From Robinsoniella peoriensis (lineage in GTDB: Bacteria; Bacillota; Clostridia; Lachnospirales; Lachnospiraceae): 64,000 nucleotides of DNA. Below are positions 51,097 through 59,672 of this stretch, one piece after another (position 1 is the first letter of the stretch; the number at the start of each line of letters is the position of its first letter). A program made the position numbers and the translations under genes. The stretch is from the NCBI RefSeq assembly GCF_042680125.1, contig NZ_JBHTNY010000003.1; one strand, written 5' to 3'. The notes beneath the pieces were generated by a model. That model was not told where the DNA came from, made no database searches, and was given only the letters and a program-made list of their open reading frames with translations.

Positions 51097-51813
51097 ATGT
51101 TTGGTACCGGTACACTAATCAACACCATCGCCGTCATTGCCGGAAGCGGAATCGGCCTTTTCCTGCACAAGGGTATAAAAAAAGAACTGCAGGCTTCTCT
51201 CATGTGTGCCTGCGGAGTTGCTACCATATTCATAGGTATCAGCGGCACATTACAGGGAATGCTGCAGTTTCAAAACGGCATGATCGAAACCAAAGGAAGC
51301 ATGTTGCTGATCTTTTCCCTGGTTCTTGGCTGCCTGTTCGGGGAAATCATTAATATTGAAAAACGTATGGAACAATTGGGTGATAAATTAAAAAACTTAT
51401 TCCATGCCCAAAATGACGGTCGTTTTGTAGAAGGCTTTGTGAATACTTCTTTGATCATCTGTGTAGGTGCTATGGCAATTGTAGGCTCTATACAGGACGG
51501 ATTAAACGGGGATTTCTCCATGCTGACTGCAAAAGCAGTCCTGGATTTTGTTATCGTAATTGTTTTGGCATCTACTTACGGTATTGGTGTTATGTGTTCT
51601 GCACTTGCCATTTTGGTATATGAAGGATGCATCACACTGGTGGCGCACTTCGCGGGTTATTTTGTAGCAGAAGAACTGATTGCCAATCTTTCGTATATTG
51701 GATCCGCACTGATATTCTGCGTAGGAATTAATATTGCATTTGGCAAGAAATTCCGGGTGGGCAATATGCTGCCCGCCTTAATTATCCCAGTCCTTTATGC
51801 AGTCATTTCCTAA
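51097..51813 (+). CDS. DUF554 family membrane protein
   Basis: The 238-residue protein starts FGTGTLINTIAVIAGSGIGL and has about seven membrane spans, with IVGSIQDGLNGD in the middle, all typical of DUF554 (YdfK-like). The family is of unknown function. AGCTGGAGGATT gives a clear ribosome site. It converges on the amidohydrolase gene with only 19 bases between. Confidence 0.92.
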   Translation: MFGTGTLINTIAVIAGSGIGLFLHKGIKKELQASLMCACGVATIFIGISGTLQGMLQFQNGMIETKGSMLLIFSLVLGCLFGEIINIEKRMEQLGDKLKNLFHAQNDGRFVEGFVNTSLIICVGAMAIVGSIQDGLNGDFSMLTAKAVLDFVIVIVLASTYGIGVMCSALAILVYEGCITLVAHFAGYFVAEELIANLSYIGSALIFCVGINIAFGKKFRVGNMLPALIIPVLYAVIS

Positions 51814-51832
51814 TTCCAAACCCGAGAAAAAC

Positions 51833-52771
51833 TTATGCCATGATACCTAAAAGCGCAGCGGCATTCCGGTAAAAAACTTTATCCGCAGCATCTTCTTTAC
51901 CGGAAAACGCTTCCCTGCAAAGTGCAATCGAGGATTCTGCTTCACCAAACGGATAATCCGTCCCAAACAGAATCTTGTCCTCTCCCATCAATTCAACTAA
52001 TTCTTTTATAACCTCAGTTCCCTTAAACGAGGTGTCGGTATATACATGCTTCCATTTATGTTTTCTAACTGCATCCGCCAGTTCCAGATACTCTTTTCCA
52101 CATTCTCCACCCGCATGAGCCGGAATTAAAATATACTGGGGATACCGTTCAATCAGCGCAAGCATATAATGAAGGGCTCCATACTCCTTTGGTGCAATAT
52201 TCTGATAGGGACTGCCCGGTTTATAATAATCATTTACCCCGCAATGTGCAGTTACCGGAAGCTTTAAATCTCCAAAAACCTCAACCGCAGCATAAGTCCG
52301 CTTATCCGTTAATTTTACGTTTTGCAGAATCGGATGAAGTTTTAATCCCCTTGCTCCCATCCTGATATCCTCTCTTAGTTTTTCCTGCATTTCATTCACT
52401 GGAAGAGAGAAATCCGGGCTGGTAAATGGAAGAATTTTGGGCTCTAGTTTTGATGCTGCAAGCGTTTCTTCAAAACTGGTATTGGGAAGAACCGGCAGAG
52501 ATACCATATAATCCATTCGATTACGTTCTATCTCCTCCCGGACAGACTGTAAACTCCCTTTTTCCCAGATACGGAATTGTCCTGCATCAATTAAAGTATT
52601 TAAGGCATCCGGATCATCTGCGATAAGCGGTGCCCGGTAACCTCCTTCTCCCAGTTCTTTGAAAGGGTCCTTATATTTTGGTAAATGCTGTGGTGCTTTA
52701 AAGCTTATATTCTTATTCTCATGAAAAATGTCACCTAAATGTGTATGGAAATCTATAATTCTTGTTCTCAT
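51833..52771 (-). CDS. Amidohydrolase-family protein (amidohydrolase_2 type)
   Basis: The 312-residue TIM-barrel hydrolase has the metal motif IIDFHTHLGD near the start, VTAHCGVNDY and IPAHAGGECG in the middle and ILFGTDYPFGEAE near the end. Members include decarboxylases and lactonases, and the substrate cannot be set from sequence. The ATG at 52771 is preceded by a TTG in frame, and the ribosome site (AGGA) is weak. It is a single gene. Confidence 0.88.
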   Translation of the reverse strand: MRTRIIDFHTHLGDIFHENKNISFKAPQHLPKYKDPFKELGEGGYRAPLIADDPDALNTLIDAGQFRIWEKGSLQSVREEIERNRMDYMVSLPVLPNTSFEETLAASKLEPKILPFTSPDFSLPVNEMQEKLREDIRMGARGLKLHPILQNVKLTDKRTYAAVEVFGDLKLPVTAHCGVNDYYKPGSPYQNIAPKEYGALHYMLALIERYPQYILIPAHAGGECGKEYLELADAVRKHKWKHVYTDTSFKGTEVIKELVELMGEDKILFGTDYPFGEAESSIALCREAFSGKEDAADKVFYRNAAALLGIMA

Positions 52772-52908
52772 CAATCCTAAGGATACAGGCAGATAAATTT
52801 ATCAGACAGTATCATCCTTTCATAATACATAATATACTTACTGTATATCTTGTACTGCCACCATCCGATTTATACATTTATGCTCTTCCCACTAACTTTT
52901 TTACATAC

Positions 52909-52962
52909 ATATTTTTCTTTCCATCAACTTTTTCATATATTTTTCTTTCCATCAACTTTTTC
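52909..52962. repeat. Short tandem repeat, period 28
   Basis: The 26-base unit beginning ATATTTTTCTTTCC and ending ATCAACTTTTTC occurs twice (52909-52934 and 52937-52962), with a decayed third copy just before (CCCACTAACTTTTTTACATA). It lies in the 313-base gap upstream of the amidohydrolase gene. It is AT-rich and has no coding sense. Confidence 0.8.
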
Positions 52963-53024
52963 GCTTAACAATCTTGCAAAAACAGAGACAGAATAAACTG
53001 CTGCTTATCCTTATAATAACGCCC

Positions 53025-53068
53025 ATAACGAACAGTGAGGCAGCTGCCGCCACCTCACTGTTCGTTAT
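53025..53068. terminator. Perfect 16-bp inverted repeat after the gene ending at 53085
   Basis: ATAACGAACAGTGAGG, 12 bases, CCTCACTGTTCGTTAT. It lies 16 bases after the stop codon, so it is placed as a terminator, but no T run follows on either strand. It may protect the 3' end of the mRNA or mark a repeat. Confidence 0.6.
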
Positions 53069-53084
53069 ATTATGACCTTGTATT

Positions 53085-54008
53085 TTACTGATTCAATCTG
53101 CCGAATCTTTTCAGAAACATTGTTTTTTCTATAGCTTTATAAGCTTTTGCCCAATTTTCACTGACTGCAAATTCTTTTGGGTATTTTTCATAGTTTTCAA
53201 ACCAGGACCAGGATATTGGCCATACATCATTCTGCGGCAGTGTATCTACCAGAAAATCCAGTTCTGTTTCCACAATATCCTTATTATCTAAATAAAATAT
53301 ACTATCTTTGGATTTTATATAATCTGATGGTCGATAACCATAAGAGGGCCACTGCGCAGGATCTCTCTGAATAGATTTATTCACTACTTCTTTCAGTCTG
53401 TTTTCTAATCTGTTATAATCATATCCATCTAATTGCACATTTTTCATTGCACTTACTAAGGATATATATCCATTGGGGCCCATGTCTCCCAGATTTTCAT
53501 CAGTCAATCCATCGATCAATCTTTTTGTCATTTCCAAAACCTGTGCATAAATGGACGATTCCGGATAGTGTTCAATGATAAATGCACAAAACCTTAAAAC
53601 AATCCCTCTGCTTTCTATTTTGTTATATGCATCATCATAATTATAGAAACTGGCATGTGGATATTCCTCGTTGGAAGGAACTGTAAAAATCCATCCATCC
53701 GGAAAATTACTGTGGCATTCCAGATACTTTATAATACCTGCATAAATTGGATGCTGGATATCATCAAACTCGATTTCCTTCAGTATCTCCAAAACATAAT
53801 ATGTCCCATAAGGTAAGGAGTTGGTATTCCAGTTGTCCGGGTCAATCCCATTCCCAAAACCGCCATCCTCATTTTGAAAATACATAATTGCATTTACTAT
53901 CTCTTCCTTACTTCCGTTTGCAAAATAATAATTCCATCTTGTCATTTCCAGTTCCCTTGCATTTCTATGCATCCATACTTCTATGTGATTCTTATCTGCT
54001 TTCTTCAT
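53085..54008 (-). CDS. Prenyltransferase/squalene-cyclase-like alpha-toroid protein
   Basis: The 307-residue product is alpha-helical and has the QNEDGGFGNGIDPDN repeat-like motif (a QW-type motif) near residue 45. It resembles an alpha/alpha toroid of the terpenoid cyclase fold found in uncharacterised Firmicute proteins. The DxDD catalytic motif of true cyclases is not seen, so catalysis cannot be claimed. An AraC-type regulator gene lies upstream in the same direction, 131 bases away. Confidence 0.7.
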   Translation of the reverse strand: MKKADKNHIEVWMHRNARELEMTRWNYYFANGSKEEIVNAIMYFQNEDGGFGNGIDPDNWNTNSLPYGTYYVLEILKEIEFDDIQHPIYAGIIKYLECHSNFPDGWIFTVPSNEEYPHASFYNYDDAYNKIESRGIVLRFCAFIIEHYPESSIYAQVLEMTKRLIDGLTDENLGDMGPNGYISLVSAMKNVQLDGYDYNRLENRLKEVVNKSIQRDPAQWPSYGYRPSDYIKSKDSIFYLDNKDIVETELDFLVDTLPQNDVWPISWSWFENYEKYPKEFAVSENWAKAYKAIEKTMFLKRFGRLNQ

Positions 54009-54139
54009 ATTTATACCTCCTGCATATCACAGGCCTGCCTGCGGTGGTGCCTGTCCCAATTCAACCAGGGCTGTACATCTGTTATATAGTTACAAAGTTA
54101 CATCTGGTTCTCATACATTTGCTGATGCGCCTCTTACCT

Positions 54140-55021
54140 CTATATATTATATTTTATTCCATTCTCATTTTCTTGTAAAAAAGCGACATCCTTTAATGCG
54201 AGATTTTTGGCCTCCTGAATTGACATAGAGTGAAAACGTTTAAAATCATGCAGTAAATGAGACTGATCCGTATAATGATATTTAGAAAGGGCATGTAATA
54301 CATCAAATTTTCTGCATTTCACTATATCATTCCACAAATATTGATACCGGATTATAGAAGATAATTGTTTTGGGGATATTCCGATATTATCTTTGAATAA
54401 CCGTTCTAACTGTCTGCTGCTGATATGAACTTCTCTGGCAAGCTGCAAGGTCTTTATATTTCCTTTATTCAGGAAAATTTCTAATAATGCATCTGTGACG
54501 ATATGATTTATGCGTTCCGGATGGTAATTTTCCAGCAGATAATTTTCTGCAATCGCTTTGCGCTGCGTCAGGCTGTCTGTGTCAAACAATCTGTTTTCCA
54601 GTAATTTCTTTAATTTAGAAAAGTAGTATCCCACATCACAATACATATTTTTAGCATCAACCATAGACTCTTCGGAAAATAAAATTACTGCCCAGGCATA
54701 AAAACGAATTGCAAATTTAGATATTCGTTTTTCAGTACCAGGCTGTGAACATATTTGAAAAGAACTGTTATTTATCCCGGAAAAGTTATTTTTAAGTTTA
54801 TTATCTGTATAATCTATGTCAAACATAATATCCATACATGTATCGGGTGTCACGATGCTGCTGACAGCCATATCGCTTTTTGGCTGTATAATCGGTCTCT
54901 CTGTCCCCCAAAAGCACCTGATATAGGGTTTTAAAGCATCACAAGGCTCTATTTCAATATATGTTTCATCCTTTTTGAAAGGGGTGGCTGTTAATGGTTT
55001 ATATATTTGATAAAATTCCAT
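54140..55021 (-). CDS. AraC-family regulator with DUF6597-like N-terminus
   Basis: The 293-residue protein has an N-terminal sensor region (IEPCDALKPYIRCFWGTERP; TPDTCMDIMFDID) as found in the DUF6597 group, and a C-terminal AraC DNA-binding domain (LAREVHISSRQLERLFKDNIGISPKQL, core SSRQLERLFKDNIGISPKQ). AAGGAG precedes the ATG at 55021. It may control the toroid-protein gene downstream. Confidence 0.88.
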   Translation of the reverse strand: MEFYQIYKPLTATPFKKDETYIEIEPCDALKPYIRCFWGTERPIIQPKSDMAVSSIVTPDTCMDIMFDIDYTDNKLKNNFSGINNSSFQICSQPGTEKRISKFAIRFYAWAVILFSEESMVDAKNMYCDVGYYFSKLKKLLENRLFDTDSLTQRKAIAENYLLENYHPERINHIVTDALLEIFLNKGNIKTLQLAREVHISSRQLERLFKDNIGISPKQLSSIIRYQYLWNDIVKCRKFDVLHALSKYHYTDQSHLLHDFKRFHSMSIQEAKNLALKDVAFLQENENGIKYNI

Positions 55022-55172
55022 TTTTCTCCTTGTCTCATACGCAAATATATTAGGAACATGTTATGTCCAGAATTTTATGACGATAATGAACATACCTGGT
55101 ATATATATTACCACATTAGCCACACCTGATAAACTAAAAAGTGTTTTACTTGAAGGTAAATAAAAGAGCTGA

Positions 55173-56042
55173 TTACTGCTTATGAAGATTACTCTGCATT
55201 GCTTTAACAATAAAATCGGATGCACCTGCTCCATATTTATCATCTGTAATTTTTCTTATGGCATCCTGTGAATAACTTTCTATCACCATATCCCAATATC
55301 CTTCGCCCATATCTACCTCAAAACCAGTCACCTTGTACATATCCATGATTTCACAAAGTATGTCCTGTATTTCATCACAAGCCGGATCTTTGGTTAACTC
55401 TGTGGTCAATTTTTCATATAAATCATTATTTGTTTTCAGAATGTCATCTTTCTTTTCCTCAAGTACTTTCATTTGCTCCATTATTTCTGAAAAATGCTCC
55501 AGGTTGTATTTCATCGCTTCCGTATATTTTTCAACACTTCCAAATTGTTTAATTGCTATTGGGGCTATGGTTGTCTGGTCGTCTTTCACTTTTTGAATGA
55601 ACTCATTAAACTTTTCCAAACTGCCCCAATATTTAATAACCTCCTCTGTCTTTTCTTTTTTAAACTGCTCCAAGGCATCTATATATTCACTCAAATCAAA
55701 TTCTTTAAAACTCATACACTGTTCCCCTTTCTCCAGTTTACCCAGAAGTTCTATCAGTTTGTCCAGCCGATTACGTTTTAAACTTAGTAATTTCTTTTGT
55801 TTTTTATACGCTTCGATTTTGTCAAACCCGGGATCTTCTACAAATTCTTTGATTTCCCTTAACTTAAAATCCATTTCTTTAAAAAATAAAATTTGTTGTA
55901 ATCGCTCTAAAGCATCATTATTATATAACCGATAACCGGATGATGTTACTTCGCTTGGCTTTAAAAGTCCAATTTCATCATAGTACTGCAATGTGCGTAT
56001 ACTTACTCCTGTCAATTTAGCAATCTGGCTTATCGTTCTCAT
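55173..56042 (-). CDS. MerR-family regulator with TipAS-like effector domain
   Basis: The 289-residue protein has a MerR winged helix (ISQIAKLTGVSIRTLQYYDEIGLLKPSE, core TGVSIRTLQYYDEIGLLKP), a long coiled coil (about 75-110) and a C-terminal all-helical domain like TipAS, which binds peptides or antibiotics in TipAL and Mta. AGGAG lies before the ATG. A MerR-type promoter with a dyad precedes it, so it is probably autoregulated. No target gene is obvious downstream. Confidence 0.9.
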   Translation of the reverse strand: MRTISQIAKLTGVSIRTLQYYDEIGLLKPSEVTSSGYRLYNNDALERLQQILFFKEMDFKLREIKEFVEDPGFDKIEAYKKQKKLLSLKRNRLDKLIELLGKLEKGEQCMSFKEFDLSEYIDALEQFKKEKTEEVIKYWGSLEKFNEFIQKVKDDQTTIAPIAIKQFGSVEKYTEAMKYNLEHFSEIMEQMKVLEEKKDDILKTNNDLYEKLTTELTKDPACDEIQDILCEIMDMYKVTGFEVDMGEGYWDMVIESYSQDAIRKITDDKYGAGASDFIVKAMQSNLHKQ

Positions 56043-56123
56043 AGTTATATCAACTCCTGGAAATAATTAAGAAATAGTATAGAAATAATTTGCCGGCGAA
56101 TATTTCTCTCTATTCTTATCTTA

Positions 56124-56154
56124 ATATTACACTATCACGTTGCGTGAAAGTCAA
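56124..56154 (-). promoter_or_regulatory. MerR-type promoter of the TipAS-like regulator gene
   Basis: Minus strand TTGACT, 19 bases, TAATAT. The spacer contains TCACG-CAA-CGTGA, a dyad of the kind recognised by TipA/Mta-type MerR proteins. Confidence 0.82.
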
Positions 56155-56188
56155 TACTATTTTTGAATTAATCAGGATAACCGGACGC

Positions 56189-56370
56189 TTATCTTCCTCC
56201 TTCAGTAAAAGCAGAACCTTCCGTCTGCCCCAAATGGACAATGGTACTTGCATGCAGTGAGATGCCATGCTCCTCAATCAGCTTCTTAACTGTTTCCAGT
56301 ATGAAATCCACTTCCAGTGAATCACTGAGCACAAAATCAAAAAGATGCCTTAGAAACGTCACAAAATATG
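56189..56370 (-). pseudogene. Decayed IS3-family transposase fragment
   Basis: On the minus strand one frame reads DFVLSDSLEVDFILETVKKL then IEEHGISLHASTIVHLGQ before a stop at 56189. This follows the middle of the IS3-type OrfB catalytic domain (ALSDSLEVDF...HG...IVHSDQG), but the second catalytic Asp is lost (HLGQ in place of HSDQ) and the ends are missing. It is about 60 codons long, with no start codon or terminal repeats. Confidence 0.65.
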
Positions 56371-56393
56371 CAGCGCCTCAAAGACATCTCTGT

Positions 56394-58025
56394 TCAGTTC
56401 TTTGGTGTGCGGGGACCTCCCTTATAGGTAATGGTCACTGCAACATTTGCTATTTTAATATATCCGTTTTCATTGGGACTTCCTGAAGTTTCAAATTCCA
56501 GATTGCTGGGTGTGCCTACCAGTCTCAGATAACCGCTCACGGCAGGTGCCGGTTCCGACTCCGCCGGTACTCTGGATAGCAGCAGCGCCGTGGCCGGTGT
56601 ACTTTGAACTGCATTTTCCCGGTTGAGCAGTATATCAACCCCAGGTAACTCATAGGGCAGCGTCACTATATCAACCATAACATCCGCATTGGAATGATTG
56701 TAGACCGTAACTCTGTTATTACTGCCATCAAATCCGTGGGGCAGCCAGTCATACACAATGCTGGAATAGCGGTGTTCATCCGGATCCCACATCTTCCCGA
56801 TCGAGTATTCAAATTCCATGCCGCCCCAGGTAATATCAACTTTATAAACGGCACCGTCACCGCCTTCCAGTACTCTGGTCTGTACATCCAACTCGGCGGT
56901 TCCTCCCGATGTCAGCTGTGTGGTCTGATCCGGTAATATCTTACTGTTCCCCACAACGGCATAAGTAGACAGACGTCTCGTATGTATGGTAAGAATGGTT
57001 TCCCCGCTTTGACTGTTTTTTGCATACTCAAAGTATTCGGTCTGGTCGGTAGGATCAGCCACCGGACCGTCTGGAATCAACTCGGCTGCACCGTTGTGAT
57101 AGCGGTATACTCTGTATCCGCTCCTTTGGCCAATCTCCGGTGAAAGCGTAATCTGTACTTGCACGGTATTTGGTATCTGATTCAGCCCGGTTACGATTGC
57201 CTTACTGTCCGACTGTTTTTTTACCGATTTCGTAACACTGAAATCATAAAACTTAATCACTTCTCCCTGAGCCAGTTGAATAATATCAGAAGCCCCCTCA
57301 TCCAATTCTCCGGCATCACGGGCTGACATGGTCAGAATTATTTCATCACTATCCATATCGTCTGCCGTAACACCGTTTCTGGCATCCTCCACCTGCTGCT
57401 CATAGACCCTTCGCAAATCATTGCTGTCCATTACAACCGTTTCTGTGGCATTATCCACAACCGTAACCTGTTTCGACCGGTTCCACGTAGCTGACAAAAC
57501 TAGAGCTGTATCGTATGATACAGCACCTATAACCAGACCTTTTGATGCAGTCAGACTGTTGTTGATTCTCCATCCAAAGAACTCGTAACCTTCTCTGGCA
57601 GGATCCGATACTGCAGTGGTCTTTCCATAAGTATGCGTTACAGGATTGTCTGTTCCAGAGGATGCCTGTTCCATATTTTCATATATTATCTTATAGGTTC
57701 TGACCTGCCACGCTGCATAGACAGCAGACGTCTCTAAAAAATCGCAGGAAATAAGAGCCTTACCCGACTCATCATAATATCTTTTCCCCTGACCATTCGC
57801 CTTTTCATAATATCCCTGGAACGAATATCCTCGTCTGACCGGGATTTCTATTTGGGGCATGTTCTCTCCATATGGTACATAGATTTCTGATGTACCGGCT
57901 CCACCGCCCATAGGTCTTAGATAAATGTGCACACGATTGTCACCTGCTGCCAATACAGTAACAGAGGTAAAAAAACACCCTGCTAAAATCAAAGCCAACG
58001 ACAGCCGCCTGAAGTAGACTTTCAT
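56394..58025 (-). CDS. InlB-repeat surface protein A
   Basis: The 543-residue secreted protein has a signal sequence (MKVYFRRLSLALILAGC...), then two InlB/Listeria-Bacteroides repeats (about 31-106 and 110-182; GYSFQGYYEKANGQG, GYEFFGWRINNS). A domain (about 185-365) and a C-terminal module (about 378-543) follow, both shared with the large protein encoded at 61187-63451. The C-terminal module has VYKVDITWGGMEFEY, WDPDEHRY, GSNNRV and NHSNADV. LAGC at residues 14-17 could be a lipobox; otherwise cleavage after VLA is likely. There is no LPxTG anchor. It follows the small membrane-protein gene by 21 bases. Confidence 0.82.
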   Translation of the reverse strand: MKVYFRRLSLALILAGCFFTSVTVLAAGDNRVHIYLRPMGGGAGTSEIYVPYGENMPQIEIPVRRGYSFQGYYEKANGQGKRYYDESGKALISCDFLETSAVYAAWQVRTYKIIYENMEQASSGTDNPVTHTYGKTTAVSDPAREGYEFFGWRINNSLTASKGLVIGAVSYDTALVLSATWNRSKQVTVVDNATETVVMDSNDLRRVYEQQVEDARNGVTADDMDSDEIILTMSARDAGELDEGASDIIQLAQGEVIKFYDFSVTKSVKKQSDSKAIVTGLNQIPNTVQVQITLSPEIGQRSGYRVYRYHNGAAELIPDGPVADPTDQTEYFEYAKNSQSGETILTIHTRRLSTYAVVGNSKILPDQTTQLTSGGTAELDVQTRVLEGGDGAVYKVDITWGGMEFEYSIGKMWDPDEHRYSSIVYDWLPHGFDGSNNRVTVYNHSNADVMVDIVTLPYELPGVDILLNRENAVQSTPATALLLSRVPAESEPAPAVSGYLRLVGTPSNLEFETSGSPNENGYIKIANVAVTITYKGGPRTPKN

Positions 58026-58046
58026 AGGATTCCCCTTTCTTGCTGT

Positions 58047-58568
58047 TTACCATGGCTGCAGTGTATTACCCAGAGAAATCACTCCCTTACTATAATAAGT
58101 TTCTGGTTCATAAGCATATACTTTTACATCCACTTCAATCGCTTCATTTTTTATTTTCTTTATAGGATCCAGCCGTTCCAGATAATAGCCCGGCTGAATC
58201 AGTCCGCTTTTATAAAGCACCTCACCATTTTTATCTACAATTTCACACAGCAGATTGACCCCGCTGTCTTCCGGATTGGTCAGATACTGCAGCACCGTTC
58301 CGTCTTCCTGCTGAAACAGGGTTCCCGCTATATAAAATTTGAATGCCTGTGGAGCTTCGATTCCTCCGTAACTCATGTTTTCCGGAGGTGCCGGCACCCC
58401 TGCCTGAGCCGCCGGATCAAAATCCGGCGGAACAAAAACGGGCTTGTAATTTCGGTTATAAACAACCACTCCTATGCATAAAAGAACCAGCACAATAAGG
58501 CTGATTTTAATTATTTTGTTTTGAATATGTCTTGTCTTTGGTCGTAAAGCCTGTTCACGCATTTTCAT
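58047..58568 (-). CDS. Single-span membrane protein with extracellular Ig-like domain
   Basis: The 173-residue protein has a short basic cytoplasmic start, one span (about 21-41), a Pro-rich linker and an extracellular beta domain (about 75-173). That domain resembles the C-terminal domain of the membrane protein encoded at 59673-61151: NPEDSGVNLLCEIVDKNGEV, SGLIQPGYYLERL and a last VKVYAYEPET strand correspond to NPGNSNHNIVIQLQFTD, SGAIQIGYQLENL and IVYLMFYDIET. GGGGGG stands 7 bases before the ATG. It is cotranscribed with protein A. Confidence 0.78.
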   Translation of the reverse strand: MKMREQALRPKTRHIQNKIIKISLIVLVLLCIGVVVYNRNYKPVFVPPDFDPAAQAGVPAPPENMSYGGIEAPQAFKFYIAGTLFQQEDGTVLQYLTNPEDSGVNLLCEIVDKNGEVLYKSGLIQPGYYLERLDPIKKIKNEAIEVDVKVYAYEPETYYSKGVISLGNTLQPW

Positions 58569-58644
58569 CCCGTCCCCCCTCTCTTATGCTGCTTTGCTCT
58601 ATTCGCTTTTATAAAAGCACTGCTGCCACCGACAATGCCCTTAT

Positions 58645-58673
58645 AAAAACGGGCCCCGACTCTTGCCGGAGCC
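58645..58673 (-). terminator. Terminator between protein B and the small membrane-protein gene
   Basis: GGCTCCGGC, AAGA, GTCGGGGCC form nine pairs, then CG and five T on the minus strand. It lies 180 bases after the protein B stop. The 282-base gap also holds CCTG-TGA-CAGG and GTGCTTTAGCAC hairpins; I see no convincing gene in it. Confidence 0.75.
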
Positions 58674-58850
58674 ATGCCCTTTTTGCAGCTAATATCCCTA
58701 TACTTTGTCACGCCTTCCCTGTCACAGGCAGCGTATGCCGCTTTCATTCTCACGCCGTCCAATACGCAAGAGGGAAAGCAGTGCTAAAGCACGTTTAAAA
58801 TATGATCATATTAAAGGCAAACGTTCTTTTATCCATACTATATCGTTTGT

Positions 58851-59645
58851 TTACGGAACCAGTGCTGGTGTGGGAGCGATGGTAACCGTGATCACGCCAA
58901 CCTTCTTGAAATTATCAAGTTCTGCACCTTTGCCCTCATCCGGTGTTCCGCTGAATGCAAAAAATGCTTCGGCCTTTGTCTCTGTACCTGCTTCAGCTGA
59001 TCCACTGTTGTCAGCAGTTGGAAGCTGAACCTTATCAATGCTGTTTGTTACTACAGACACTGTTCCAGCACTATAGGTGCCAGTCAATTTTTGGGAAGCG
59101 GTAACTGCATTTGCATTTGTAGCAAAAAAATTACCTACAACTGCATTGTCACTTGTAGCGCTAGCATTAAATGGTGTTCCTGCAAGTGAAAAAGCAAGTC
59201 CTGCATCAATACCTCCATTAGAGTGATTGGTTATATCCAGTTTATTGTTCGTACCATCAAGATATCCTGTCTCAGTCCACTCAGCCAGACCTGCCCCGCC
59301 GTTATATGTATGAGTGTCTGGATCCCAAACTCCGCTTCCGCTGGTGTACTCAAACTTCATAGCTCCCCAAGCCAAATCAACTTTGTAAACAATGGTTCCT
59401 TTATCCGTTACTTTAGCCCATACATTAATGTCGGTATTGTCAGCTGCTTCACCGTCAAAACCGTCATCCGTCGTAAAGTCAGCAGCACCTGATGCTTTAG
59501 AAATTGTGCCTGCACCTGTACTTGCCCCTGTCTCACCAGAACCTGCAGGAGAGGTGGCCTCTCCTCCTGTAGCTGCAAATGCAGTAATGCTCATAGAAGC
59601 TGTTAAACATGTAATAATTGCAATTTTTGCTAATTTTTTTAACAT
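58851..59645 (-). CDS. Secreted protein B with the shared C-terminal module
   Basis: The 264-residue protein has a clear signal peptide (cleavage expected after AFA, residue 24), a Gly/Ser/Ala/Thr-rich segment (25-65) and then the module shared with proteins A and C: IVYKVDLAWGAMKFEY, VWDPDTHTY, DGTNNKLDITNHSN and, at the end, KVGVITVTIAP. It has no InlB repeats and is almost only the module, so it could be the major building block of whatever these proteins form. TTTAGGAGGAA precedes the ATG, the strongest ribosome site of the locus. There is no sorting signal. Confidence 0.85.
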   Translation of the reverse strand: MLKKLAKIAIITCLTASMSITAFAATGGEATSPAGSGETGASTGAGTISKASGAADFTTDDGFDGEAADNTDINVWAKVTDKGTIVYKVDLAWGAMKFEYTSGSGVWDPDTHTYNGGAGLAEWTETGYLDGTNNKLDITNHSNGGIDAGLAFSLAGTPFNASATSDNAVVGNFFATNANAVTASQKLTGTYSAGTVSVVTNSIDKVQLPTADNSGSAEAGTETKAEAFFAFSGTPDEGKGAELDNFKKVGVITVTIAPTPALVP

Positions 59646-59672
59646 AATGATTCCTCCTAAATAAATTTAATT

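Noticed and set aside
52885..52965. Tandem repeat as a CRISPR array
   Set aside because: The units are adjacent with a 2-base gap, so there are no spacers, and no cas genes are near.
58565..58762. 65-codon minus-strand ORF overlapping the start of the small membrane-protein gene by ATGA
   Set aside because: It runs through a clear terminator hairpin, has no ribosome site and an odd composition. The region is more likely untranslated.
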